From NCBI GenBank assembly GCA_011503125.2, contig WWBZ02000040.1:2914001-2978000 (forward strand): a stretch of DNA of 64,000 nt, in the 5' to 3' direction. A program made the position numbers and the translations under genes. A model generated the notes under the pieces. The model saw only the letters and a program-made list of their open reading frames with translations. It made no database searches and had not been told where the DNA came from. Source of the DNA: Botryosphaeria dothidea. Its lineage: Eukaryota > Ascomycota > Dothideomycetes > Botryosphaeriales > Botryosphaeriaceae. Positions 46,029 through 57,016 of the stretch are shown here, piece by piece. Every line of letters begins with the position of its first letter. The first letter of the stretch is position 1.

Positions 46029-48203
46029 TCACCGTCCCACCACCTCCTTCTCCTCCATCCCCACACCCTCCCCCTTCTCCAAATCTCTCTCTCCACCTTC
46101 TGCAGCAACAGCCGCCGCCGCAGCCCTCCTCGCTGCCGCCCTCTCCTCCGCCGCCCTCTTCTTCCCCTGCAACCTCTCCTGATCCGCCGCCATCTCGCCG
46201 ATCAACCGGCTCTTCTCGCGAATCCTGCCGCCATACCGGTAAAACACGAACGGAATGGGCACGATGGCGATCTCCAAGCCCCCGAGCAGCGTCCCCGCCC
46301 ATTGCGGGCCCAGCGCGTTGTACATCGCCGGGCCGGCGAGGGGCAGGCAGCCGCCCATGACGCTCCGCAGCACGCTGTTGCCCGCGATGGCCGACGCGGC
46401 GAAGACGCCGTACGAGTGCGCGAGGTAGTTGGTCGCGTAGATGAAGACGGCGCAGTTGCCCGCGCCGAACGGAATGCCCGCGGCGATGGCGGCGAGGTAG
46501 TGGGTCGGCGGGCGCGAGGTCCACGCGAACCACAGCTCGCCGGCGGGGATGAGCAGCGCGGCGACGCACACGATCGAGACCATGGCCTCGGGCGGGGGCT
46601 TGCCGGTAGCCGGGTCGGCCGCGTGCGCGTTGATGAGGCGGCGGATGAGCGGCTCGCTGAAGATGACGATGAGCCCGCCGATGCCGATGCCGACGTAGGC
46701 GAGCCCCGTGGGGCCCGGCTCCCAGCCGCGGATTTCGGTGAAGATGATGGGGTAGGCGACGAAGCAGAGGTAGAGGATGGCGTAGACGACGGCGATGTAG
46801 AGGTTCCAGAAGATGCTGTGGATTGTGGGTTAGTGAAAAGTGGGAGCAAGAAGTACGCTACAACGTCATTTCGATTAGGCAGGAGATGATGTCACATGAA
46901 GTGCTGAGGGAAAATGGATGGGGTATGGCATGTCGAAGAAGCTCAGACTTACCAGATCGGTTCCGTGAGGGCCATGATGAGCGGCCGCGACAAGTTGGTC
47001 TTCAACAACGGCCAAAACTCAGCCTTGTCGTCGTAGCGACACCACCAGCGCTGGTTGCCCGTCTCTTTCCTCAACTCAGCAGCGCGCTTGCGCAGGATCG
47101 TGGGCGCGTACGTCTCCTTAACGCAAAACATCAAGCAAAGACTGACACCAGAGCAGCACATCACGACCCAATTCGTCCAGCGCCATCCGAGATACTGGAA
47201 GACGAAACCGCCCATAACGGGCCCTGTAGTCAGATGTCAGTTGCGCCATTGGTCGGAACGGGACGATGGTGTGAGACATACCTATCACTGGACCGTTCAT
47301 TGGACCGATACTCCAGATCGAGAAGGCCAATGCACGGTACTCATCCGGGACGATATCACCGACAGTTCCTGGTGCGTTACTGATCATTGCGGATCCAGCT
47401 AGAGCACCGAAGAACCTCGTAACTAGAATGGCCTCAAGGTTTTGGGCCAGCGCACAAGGAAGAACGAGGATGGTAAAAAGCGCCATGCTGATGAGATAAA
47501 TGGGCCGTCTACCGTACATCTCTGATAGTGGAGCCAGGATGATGGAACCGAGGGCGAGACCGAACAGGTATGTGGTTATGCCGAGGACAAGTAATGTCTT
47601 GTTGCTGATGCCGAACGTCTCCATCATCCCAGCAATGCCAGCAGAATATGAGGTTGAATACATGACACTGCAAACGTCAGCCATCTACTCAAGGTCGTTC
47701 AACCCTCATGCGGGGTTTCTTCTCCTACTCAATTGGATAAAAGCGCATGCGCAGGCGCTACATGGCCTTGTCGCTGAATCAAGCAAGGAGGCGCGCACTT
47801 ACACAGAAGTCGTCGAGAAAGAGACAATCGCAATAATACACGCCCGATACCACAGCGGCCATTCTCTAGGATTCCCACTGTCGCCATCCTCGTCCCAGTC
47901 GACCTCGAAAGCCGGGTCAGACGTCGCATTCGTCGCAATGGAAACGCCGGTCCTTATTCGACTGATCGCATCCGCACTCCTGTTGCTCGCTCTCGAGATA
48001 ACGGCCTTCAGACCCAGATCCCCTTTCGAATCATTGCCACCGGCTGGGTGAATCTGCAGGGATTCTTGGCGGCGTATGGATCCCAGCGAAGACTCTACAG
48101 TTGAATCTGAAGACGCAGTCGAGGGGCGTCGCGGAATGTCCTCGGCAAGCTCCTTCGACAGACCGGAATCAGACGATATTGATCTCGCGGGTTCTCCAGG
48201 CAT
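46029..48203 (-). CDS. MFS transporter, DHA1-type drug:H+ antiporter, 614 aa
   Basis: Four exons: 48203-47803, 47667-47282, 47223-46953 and 46815-46029. A cytosolic N-terminal region of about 120 residues (Ser/Asp-rich) precedes the first membrane segment. The major-facilitator motif between segments 2 and 3 is present as LAPLSEMYGRRP, as is a segment with VTRFFGALAGSAMISNAPGTVGD. About twelve hydrophobic segments can be traced across the exons, and the protein ends in an Ala/Glu/Arg-rich tail. This layout matches DHA1 polyamine and multidrug exporters of ascomycetes. Substrate not predictable. The gene is convergent with the F-box gene. Confidence 0.9.
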
Positions 48204-48300
48204 TGCGTTTGCTGTCTTTTTTTTCCTCGTTCCAAAAGCGGGAAACGATGGTTTGCGGAGTGCAGACCTCGGGAAGGGAAGGTGTCCTGCGGGGCCACAG

Positions 48301-48324
48301 GGGGGGGGGGGGGAAGGGGGGAGG
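48301..48324. repeat. Poly-G tract
   Basis: Thirteen G followed by AA and further G runs, about 100 bp upstream of the MFS ATG. On the transcribed strand it is poly-C. Could form a G-quadruplex. Confidence 0.7.
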
Positions 48325-48602
48325 GAATAGTATTATAAATCGGTCAAGAGATCGATCAAAGTACCTGGGCGGGCGCTACTGGGATTGATGGGAGATGCGC
48401 GTTTTTGGGGCGGTGATAAGGATTCGGTTGAAGGAGCTTAACACCGTAGAGCGAAACAGCGGCACGCGGGAGGGGATCGTCGTCAATCACCGGGGCACAA
48501 GCGGCATGCAGCATGCAAGAGGGAATTCCCTGGGCACAAGCCGCGCGTTTGAGGGCAGGTGAACAAGTCTAGCCTGCTGACTGGCGTGATCAAGAAATTC
48601 CC

Positions 48603-48626
48603 AGAGAGAGAGAGAGAGAGAGAGAG
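48603..48626. repeat. (AG)12 microsatellite
   Basis: Twelve uninterrupted AG dinucleotides, part of a longer purine-rich stretch (48595-48680). Confidence 0.85.
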
Positions 48627-50192
48627 CAGGAGTCACAGAAAAGCGAGAGATAGGGAAAAGGAAAAAGGTGGACGCGTCCAGGGAAGCCGTGGAGAGTCAT
48701 TTTGGCAATCGGGAGAAGCGCGGAGGGCGCACGCCCTTCCCAGTGGGAAAGACTGGGTGAAGGATTCATTCACCTCACCGGTGTCGATGAAGGTGCCTGG
48801 CTTTCAGTGTGGCCCCCCTGCAGCGGCAGGAAGCAGGTGGGGCGTAGGCGGTAGCCACGAAGTCATGGAAAACGAGGTCAGCAGATGGGGAGCTCGCTGC
48901 AAGTTGCTGCGGTGCTCGCGGAGGATTTCCGCGCTGGAGAGAAAGCAGACAGATTTGGGCGGGGCTAAGCGTTGCCTCGTGGGCCGCTTGCGGGCTGGGC
49001 TGGAGGAGGCAGACGCAGGCGTTGGCCTGATCGCCGCGGCGTCGGCTGGGCGAGTGCAGGCCGAATCCACGCGGCAGGCCAGTGGAGACGAGCATTCAGG
49101 CCCAGGGTCGGCGGCGGGCTAGGCGTGCAGGGCATAGTACCTGCGAATCCGGGGCGCCGTTTGTTTTCCCTTGCGGAGAGGTGGAGAGGACAGCCTCTGG
49201 CGTGCCGATTAGCCGAGCGAGATTGGGTGGATGGGTGGAGGGACGAAGTGAGGGAGGGCTGGATGGCGACTCTGCCGCCGACGCGTGATGGCCTTGGCTG
49301 CCGAAGCTTGGCAGCGATACCGGGCAACCCCCTGGCCGCCACCCTAACAAACTCAATCCACCCACAGAGCCGCATCTTAATAACTGGTTCATCAGTCATG
49401 TTTCACGCTGTCGGCCGCGATCGCAAATACGCCACCACCGCCCTCAGACGTGTCGATGGCTGGCATTCTCCGTGCTCACCCAAAATTCCCTCTTCACCGC
49501 ACCCCCAGAAGCATTGGCCTTCCAATCGGTGAACACGTTGTCGCCCTCTAGACTCCAGAATCACGCCAACCGCACGCCCACAGCCTCCGTCAACGAAGTC
49601 CATCACCAATTTGCTTATGTCTCCTGGAGCCTGATACGAACTCCCGACGAACCGTCGGCATATCGCACAAGCGCTGACTCTGACCGAACCAACTGGCGAT
49701 CCCGAACCCGACATCTAACCCGTTTAGGCAACCTGCCACGGTACATTCTCGCCGATTCATTCCGTCGTGCCATCGCGTCTTCCGTGCAGGTCTCCCGGGG
49801 TGAATAGATGCCGTTTCACCTCGCCATCATGGCCCAGCAATATGGCTATCATGCATATTCACATATGCACAGCTACGGACCGAACTGGACTGCTTACAAA
49901 CGAGGCGCATGACCAGGGAGGGAGCTGCCTATTCCCTGTCGATATAATACGCTCATGATGACGCCAGCCCCGCTTCCCCGGCATTGGCGACCATCACTAT
50001 AGCATCGATGCCGACCAATAACAAAATCATGCCAGAAACGTCAAAAAAAGAAAAAATTTTCCTATGCATCATTGGTCCCATGGTACGATGTACAGTGTAA
50101 GAAGACCCCCCTCCAGTCCCATTCTCTTTTCCCATGACAGGCCCAACGAGATTCACATGCCACATCTTTCTAATCATCACACATCCCGAACA

Positions 50193-52103
50193 CTAATGCT
50201 TGAACTGATCCTCCGTCACGCCCTTGCCCATGGCGGCCGTCGAGCTGACGCCGCCCGACACCATCTTGAGCATGTTGTCGACGTAGTTAGCGCCGCTCCA
50301 CTTCTGGTGCGTCACCACGTCCACCTTGTTGTCCATCTCGGGCTCCTGGATCAGCTCGCCGTACGCCGCCATGCCGCGCTTGGCGTACGCCTTGCTGAAC
50401 GTGTCGGCGATCAGCGCCGTCTGGTGCAAGCCCGCCAGCGTGATGAACTGCCAGCAGTAGCCCAGGCTGGCCAGCCGCTTGATGTACGTCTCCTGCTCGT
50501 CGCGCGGCATCGCCGCCTTCCAGTTGAACGACGGCGAGAGGTTGTATGCGAGTCTGGAAAGAGGAACCCGTCAATATAATTTTTCTTGGTGCGCTATTCA
50601 AGGGCGAAACTCACTTCTGCTCCGGCCACACGGAATGCACGCCGTCGGCAAACTCCTTGGCCTGCTTGTAGTCGGGCAGCTTGCTCTCCATCCAGATGAG
50701 ATCCGCAAACGGCGCGTACGCGACGGCGCGGTTGACGGCGCACTGGGTGCCGCCCTGGTAGCGGTAGTAGCCCTCGCGGGTACGGGCGGCGTCCCAATCG
50801 AAGAAGATATCGACGCCGGTGATGCCCTTGGCGATGGCGCGCGCCTCGAGGTTGCTCTTGCCCTTGGACTGCTTCACGAACTGGTCGAGCAGCTCCTTCT
50901 TGTTGACGTGCACGCCCGCGTTGATCGTGTCGGCCACGGCCTCGTGGAAGAGCTTGAGCCCGGCCTGCGCCGTCCACTGGTCCTCGATCGCCTGCAGCTC
51001 GTCGCCCGACTTGCCCGCCTCCTCGGCCGCCCGCATCAGGTCGCCGAGCGGCTGGAGCGCCGGGTTGGTCGAGCCTAGGATGAAGGCGTGGTCGCGCGGG
51101 TCGATGGTCGAGGTAATGAGGGTGGCGGCTTCCGAGTCGGTGCGGGCAATGGCGAGCAGGTCCGAGCCTAAGAGAATACACGTAAGTGGGAATTTCTTCT
51201 TCAGACACTATTCTTGCAGGAACAACTTACCCATGATGTCTGCCTGCGCACGAATGGCAACGAGACGGTTGATGTGCTCGCTGATGGGCACAAGCACCTT
51301 TCCGGCCATGTGTCCGCACTTCTTGGTGCCCGGCGCCTGATCCTCAATGTGAATACCGGCGGCACCCTTCTCGATGAACATCTTGGTAAGCTTCATGATG
51401 GCGGTCAGACCGCCGTGACCGGTATCCGCATCGGCGATGATGGGGCGGAGGTAGTCGACGTTGGCCAATTGGCTGCGCTTGTCCTTGGGCGTGGAGAGGC
51501 GCTCCTCCCTCTGTTTCCGGTCGTGGAAGAGCTGGGCGAACCACAGGTGCTGGACCTTGTTGGGGACGGTGGTCTGGCCGGCGTATCAGTCAACTGACGC
51601 CCAACCTATCTGCAAACTCAATCGTAGGGAACATACCATGGGATAGTCGGCAAGATCGGGGCCGGGCTCGTCCGACGACGAGGCAGTCGATGAGCATTGC
51701 CAACCAGAGACGTAGACGGTGTCGATGTACTTGGCCATCTGCGTGACCATGACCGGGTCCAAGCAGCCATAGGTGAAGCTAGCATCTTTGTTCTGCAGTG
51801 GGCTCGTGTGTCAGTGTATGGCGGGGTGGTGGCCCCACATGGGGCTGTCACAAGCATGTGAAAGCGCCGTACCTGGAATCTGCCCTCGACGGTCCTCCAC
51901 AGCTTCTTGGACTGCTCGTTGCTGGGGTACTGGATCTTGAGGTTGCCGCGCTTGGTAGCAATCTGCTCGGCGGTGAAGGTGCGCTTGGTGTATCTCCACC
52001 GCGAGTCGCTCCACCACTGCTTGATGGCCTGGACCTCTTCCTGGAAGGCCTTCTCCTCGGCGTCAATGGAGGGCATCTGGGGCAGCATTGTGCCGGTCGC
52101 CAT
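50193..52103 (-). CDS. ICL1: Isocitrate lyase, 547 aa
   Basis: Five exons: 52103-51873, 51792-51637, 51573-51231, 51167-50615 and 50553-50193; introns are 61-80 bp. The active-site signature KKCGH is present with Cys215. Other conserved parts include [32 protein letters not shown] and ADADTGHGG. The length matches fungal enzymes, and the C-terminus ends EDQFKH without a classical peroxisomal tripeptide. It splits isocitrate to succinate and glyoxylate, the first step of the glyoxylate bypass used on acetate or fatty acids. The ATG at 52103 is followed by the usual [14 protein letters not shown]. Confidence 0.97.
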
Positions 52104-53405
52104 GATGGATGAGGATCGAGATGTCGAGAAAGAGACAAAGCAAGAGGAACAAAGGCAAGGCGAACAGGCTGGATGGAGGAGCAGCAAAGGCGGCAAATAT
52201 GACTTCAGACGGAGGAGGGGGACTAAGGTGTCATATAAACTTCTTGGAAGCTTTCCCTCGCAAAGGAGCCCGCGCGCGCATGAGCCATCCACATCGGTGG
52301 CTCGGGTAGGGCCGGGTAAGAGGAGAGGCCTGCGTCGCGGTCCAAGTCAGAGAGAACCATTGGACCGAGGCCTCGTTTGGGGGCGTAGGCTCGATTGCTG
52401 GACGAGCTGGGTCTGGGAGGGCGCCTTTGGCCCGAGGCCTGGGCGGCGGACTGATCCTTGCATGTGGGGTGTGCGGTCTGGGGCCGATGACCAGAAGAAC
52501 AACGCATGACGTTGCTTGCGGGCAAAGCGGTGCCTCGAGCATGTGAAAGATGCTCGGGCTCCTTATCTTCAAAAAGAAGCTCACGGCCGCGCCGGGGCAG
52601 CGACGACACGCAGCGCAACGACACCTTTTCCTCTTGCCGCGCGCAGAGCGTAGCGAGTGTTAGTGCTGGTGTTGCCACCTGGTCGCGTGTTTTGGAGGTC
52701 TTCGTCTGCTCGCAGCGCTCCAGCGGAAACTAACACCTCGGCTATCCGGGTGTCCGTCGATGCGCTAGGCCGAGTGCGGCTCCTATCCAGACTCGTCGAC
52801 CGAGCAAAGGGCATCGTCGCTGCGTTGACTCACTCTTTTGATGCTTTCGTGCGGCCGCCAGAATGCTGCGACTTGGTCGGTTCAGTTCGGGACACATCGT
52901 ACCTGCAGCATGCTTCCCCACAATTGGCGACGCGTCAAATACCCCAGAGCCTCATCTCCACAACATACTCATTACGGGCAAGGAAATGGCTGATTATAAA
53001 TTCTACAGTTTCTAAGGCTACTACACTCAACTTCAAGATTCTAGCGGTCTATACGAAAGAATACAAAATGTCTAAACGGCGAGGATTAAAGGTATGCTAA
53101 ACTTCGGAAACGGCCGTCTCTCTCTCTATCATGTCAAGAATACATTGGCAAAGCGAATGTAGCCGGGGGTATCTCCTTTCCACTCTCCCAGGTCATCCAA
53201 TTCCTCCCCCCCAACAAAAAAAAAGCCCGGTCTATGCCAATGCTGCCCTCATGAACCTCTCCCAGAAATTCCCCTTCCCAACTCCCACAAAATGCGACAA
53301 ACCCTTAAGAATGACCTTCTTCAACCCCGTCCTTTTTTGAGCAATCTTACCCCTCTCTAAACCCCCCTTCCTTATCCTCACTTTCATATCGCATCCACAC
53401 TCTCC
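52104..53405. other. Isocitrate lyase promoter and flank
   Basis: 1.3 kb between two minus-strand genes. It should include the acetate-responsive promoter of isocitrate lyase, but I could not assign specific factor sites with confidence. ORFs here lack motifs. Confidence 0.4.
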
Positions 53406-54926
53406 TCAAACCAACCCACCACCACAGCAAACAACCCCCCTCCTCCACTCCCCCGCCCCAACCCTCCTACCCGCATCCCTCACCAACCCCTTCCGCAACC
53501 ACCCCTCCCAGTCCCACCTCTCCCCGATCTCCCTCTTCAGCCCCGCGAACCTCGCCCCGCGCGCCGACGCCTTCGCGAACCCCACCACATCCCCCATCTT
53601 CACCATCTCCCGCTTCCGGAACGCGTTGCCCGCCGCCAGGCTCTCGAACGGCGACTCGCCCAGCACCGCGCACACCAGCGCCACGCCCAGCGCGTACACG
53701 TCCGACGCCGTCGACGGCGTGGGCGGGGTCGGCGTCAGCAGCCGACACAGCTCGGGCGCCAGGAAGTCCCAGGTGCCGCCGGCGAGGTGGGGAGGCGGGG
53801 CGGTCGCGGTTGTTGTTGTTGTGTTGGTCGCGGTCGGAGAAAGCGGGGGCGACATGGGGCGGTTGGAGGAGGACGTCGACGTGGAGGAGGGGGGATGGAG
53901 GTGGCGGCGGATGGGGATGGCGGCCGAGAAGTCGGTGTAGAGGGGCTCGAAGTCGAGGACGTGGATGGTGTCGTCGCCATCGTCGGTGAGTAGTAAGGAC
54001 GGACGCTCTAACGGCCCCTCATCGGCGAGCGAGGCGCGCAGGCGCTGCTGCAGCATCGCGTCGGCGACACCCGGCTTGGTCGGGCGCAGCAGGATGTTCG
54101 AGGGCTTGATGTCGGCGTGCACGACACCGGCCCCTTCGTGTAGCCACTCCAGACCCGACAGCAGCTGCGCCGCCAGACGCGGGAAGAGCGAGGCGATGAC
54201 GCGCGTGCGCCTGGGTTCCTGCAACTGGCTCGATGCGAGGTCGCCGCGGATGAAGTCCTCGAGCGTCAGCGGCAGCGCGTGCATCAGCAGACCGCCCGTA
54301 CGCGGGTCCAGTCCCAGAAAGGGGACCATGTACGCTGTGGGCGACGTGTGGCTGAAGATGTGCGTGAGCATCCGCGCCTCAGAGCGGATCACGCTGAAGG
54401 CGGCCCGGTCCGCGGGCGCCTTTATTGCCCAGATCTTGGAGCTGCTGGTTTCGGTGGCGCGGGTGATGTAGTTGCTGGATATGGTGTTGGCGGAGAATTG
54501 GGTGGTGTAAGAATCCGTGGACGAGACTGAGTTAGATTGGCCCCGACGCCGAACTGGAGTGGCCGGAGGTGTTTCTGATGATGATGCAGTGTTGGGCGTG
54601 GCCAGGTACACGGAGCTCCAGAGCCCCGTCCCGATGGGGGCTTCATGCATGATTGCGTATGGTGTAGAGTTCTCCCATACTCCGTCTGGCGAAGTGTATA
54701 GGAAGGTGGAGGGAGGGGACATGGTCTTGTTAGTAGGATAGGTCGGTTCATTGCTGCATCCCAGCAGGAGGGTATTTAAGGATTGCGATGGTATTGGATC
54801 GTTTTCAGGATTGCCGGCGGATGATGCGGTGTGGTGGTTCCTGATTGGCAAGGCATCAAAGCGGGGACTGGTGGGCGTGGCCGGCGGAGTCATGGTGGAG
54901 TCGCCGCGACTATTGGAGAGCGCCAT
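53406..54926 (-). CDS. Atypical protein kinase, 506 aa
   Basis: Single exon, clear ATG at 54926. The kinase fold is recognisable: glycine loop GTGLWSSVYLA (residues 99-109), lysine in WAIKA (Lys169), catalytic loop VHADIKPSNILL (269-280) where HRD is HAD, and TWDFLAPEL as the APE equivalent. The metal-binding DFG is replaced by DFS in LYTDFSAAI (332-334). A Ser/Thr/Pro insert of about 50 residues follows it. The first 80 residues are a Pro/Ser/Thr-rich tail with several TPP and SP sites. The retained lysine and both aspartates suggest catalysis is possible. I cannot assign a subfamily. GC-rich near the stop. Confidence 0.82.
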   Translation of the reverse strand: MALSNSRGDSTMTPPATPTSPRFDALPIRNHHTASSAGNPENDPIPSQSLNTLLLGCSNEPTYPTNKTMSPPSTFLYTSPDGVWENSTPYAIMHEAPIGTGLWSSVYLATPNTASSSETPPATPVRRRGQSNSVSSTDSYTTQFSANTISSNYITRATETSSSKIWAIKAPADRAAFSVIRSEARMLTHIFSHTSPTAYMVPFLGLDPRTGGLLMHALPLTLEDFIRGDLASSQLQEPRRTRVIASLFPRLAAQLLSGLEWLHEGAGVVHADIKPSNILLRPTKPGVADAMLQQRLRASLADEGPLERPSLLLTDDGDDTIHVLDFEPLYTDFSAAIPIRRHLHPPSSTSTSSSNRPMSPPLSPTATNTTTTTATAPPPHLAGGTWDFLAPELCRLLTPTPPTPSTASDVYALGVALVCAVLGESPFESLAAGNAFRKREMVKMGDVVGFAKASARGARFAGLKREIGERWDWEGWLRKGLVRDAGRRVGAGEWRRGVVCCGGGLV

Positions 54927-57016
54927 TTTCGGTGGAGGCGAAGATCTCTAAGCAGGCGAAAGCAGGTTTGATATCAATTCTCCAGAGGGTAGGAATCAGT
55001 GGGGTGCCAAGTGGTAGGTAGTACACGGATAGGAAGAGCAGTTTGGAGCGCGGGATGTCACAGGTTTTGTGCTAGCATAAACAGTCCAGATCCATGTTGA
55101 GTCCGGTAGAATGAGTGCTCCAGGCGTGATGATGGTTAGAAGCAGGCGGTACTGGTGCCGCGTGAGGAAAAGCGCAGCGGACGGGCAGCGGGCGAGGCCA
55201 CCGAAGCCTCCCTTTGCAGGAGGGTGGAATGCGGGTGTAGCCCTGCGCCAAAAGTTAGGTTGGGCTAAATTAAAAAATTTCAAGAGGGGAACGGAGCGCC
55301 AAATCGTCGGGGAAATAGAGACCAGAGCGACGAGCAGGACACCGGACGAACCTTTCTGCAGTTCCAGCGATCGATGCTTCACGATGTCGGGATTCCAGGC
55401 AGCTAAGCCCATTTGTCGGCAGTGGTGGTGGGATCCATAATGATGCAGTAGCGCAACGGCTTCGTCCCGGTGCTCCCACGTCAGTTGTCAGATGCCGGTC
55501 AAACCGGGGGCGCGCGCGAGGCTGACAGGCAATGGCGCGGAGAAAAGAGGAAAGGCGACGATGGGAAAAGGATGGGGGAGGCGAGGCGTGTGCAGATAAA
55601 CCGTGGCTGGCAGGCAGGCGGCTATCTCTGCTATCAGCAAGGACAACCGCCCTTCGCTGCGCTACACTGACAAGAGAAATGAGGATGCCTCAACACGAAG
55701 ATCCGATCGCGCGGGCTCGGACGCGCCCCAGAACCAACACGTGCGGCTTCTTCTCGCCGAAAAGCCTTTTCTTGCTGCTTATGCACACCAGCCCTTGCGC
55801 CGCGCCTTGCGCCAGCGACTGCCCAACGTGGGGTTCCTCATTGGCTGCCGCTGCCTCTGTCCTCTTGCTGATGCACGCTTTCAAACATGTCGCATCTCCT
55901 CTCATTCTTCCATCAGGCTCCCCGCGTCGCCCTGCCTGTCCGCAGAGCCACGTTGCAGCGTTCGTCGACGAGGAGAGAGTCCAGACGCCGTCCGAGTCGC
56001 GGAGATTTGCGCGCCTTCATGACGTCTATCACGACTTCTTGGCGCGCCCCGATGCGGGAACCCGTCATTTGACACGCCCTATCGTCGGCTTCTATCAACC
56101 AGCTGCCGATTGATGTGATTGGTATGCTTGCCCGCCGCCCTGCGCCGCTGCAGCGCTTTGCCGTGCCTCAGCTCTCCACCTGGCGCCTCCGCACCCGCCG
56201 GCGCCCACGCCGCATGCAGGAACCGCTCTACATCACACCCGCCCTGCCCTTGCGTGAGCGCTGCATCCGATAACCTCGCTGATAAGGCTGCATCATAACT
56301 ACTTCACCACTACCATTCCAAATCATTGCCAATGCACGGTGAACGGGACAAGGCGCTGAATTATTCTTATTGTAATTGGACGATTTTGAGCCTGGCGATT
56401 TGCCTTTAACCAATACAAAGCGCCTGTTGAACCCCCGTGATAAGAAAGCCTCCCTAGCTGGTCGCCTCCCAAAGGAGGGCCGGAAGAATTCCCTAAGTAC
56501 CCAAGAAAACTCGTGCCAGTGCCCGTTCGGGCAAGAGTAGTAGAAGATAGTCGAGAGAAAGTTATGTGTCGTAGTAGAGGGTATGCGCAAGGCCCATATG
56601 CATGCAGCAACGAGAATTGGAGCCTGGGTTGGGTATTCCAGGAGGTAGTAAAACGGAGAATGCAAACAGGTATTTTCCTGATAACGACGAGCAAGGAAAT
56701 GGTTGAGGCAGTAGGCGCACGCAGCAGAAAAGGGGACAGAAAAAAGAAGAACACCGCCTAGATGCGTGGTGATATCGCATTTGTACAAATCAGGAAAAGC
56801 AGTCCATAAAAAAAAGAAACCTCCACGCTTCAATTAATTATCGTCATCGATCATTCTTCTCGTCAGCTTGGTTTGGGAGTTGAAGCGCACAACCAGCCGC
56901 GTTCCTCGGGTTTCATGCCGAACGATCGCATGCCGATTGATGCGACTTTCTGTGGACAAATGCTATCCAGATACTTCCCGCTTCTGGCTGTACGAGTCGA
57001 TGATCTGATCTTCAGT
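54927..57016. other. 2.1-kb region, no gene supported
   Basis: Upstream of the kinase and downstream of the FLC-like gene. ORFs of 193-201 codons occur on both strands but start at non-ATG codons or have no family content. The part at 56250-57016 is probably the 3' untranslated region of the FLC-like gene. Confidence 0.4.

Larger units (their letters stand above)
48204..50192. other. 2-kb region upstream of the MFS gene, no gene supported
   Basis: Overlapping ORFs up to 187 codons on both strands are mostly Arg/Gly/Ser-rich without domains. It contains a G tract and an AG microsatellite. The right end should include the 3' region of isocitrate lyase. Confidence 0.4.

Noticed and set aside
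48559..49122. 187-codon plus-strand ORF over the AG microsatellite
   Set aside because: Its N-terminal part is a direct translation of the repeat (Arg/Glu run); no domain after it.
55532..56113. 193-codon plus-strand ORF
   Set aside because: Has an ATG, but composition is patchy, no domain is seen, and a second frame is open across the same interval.
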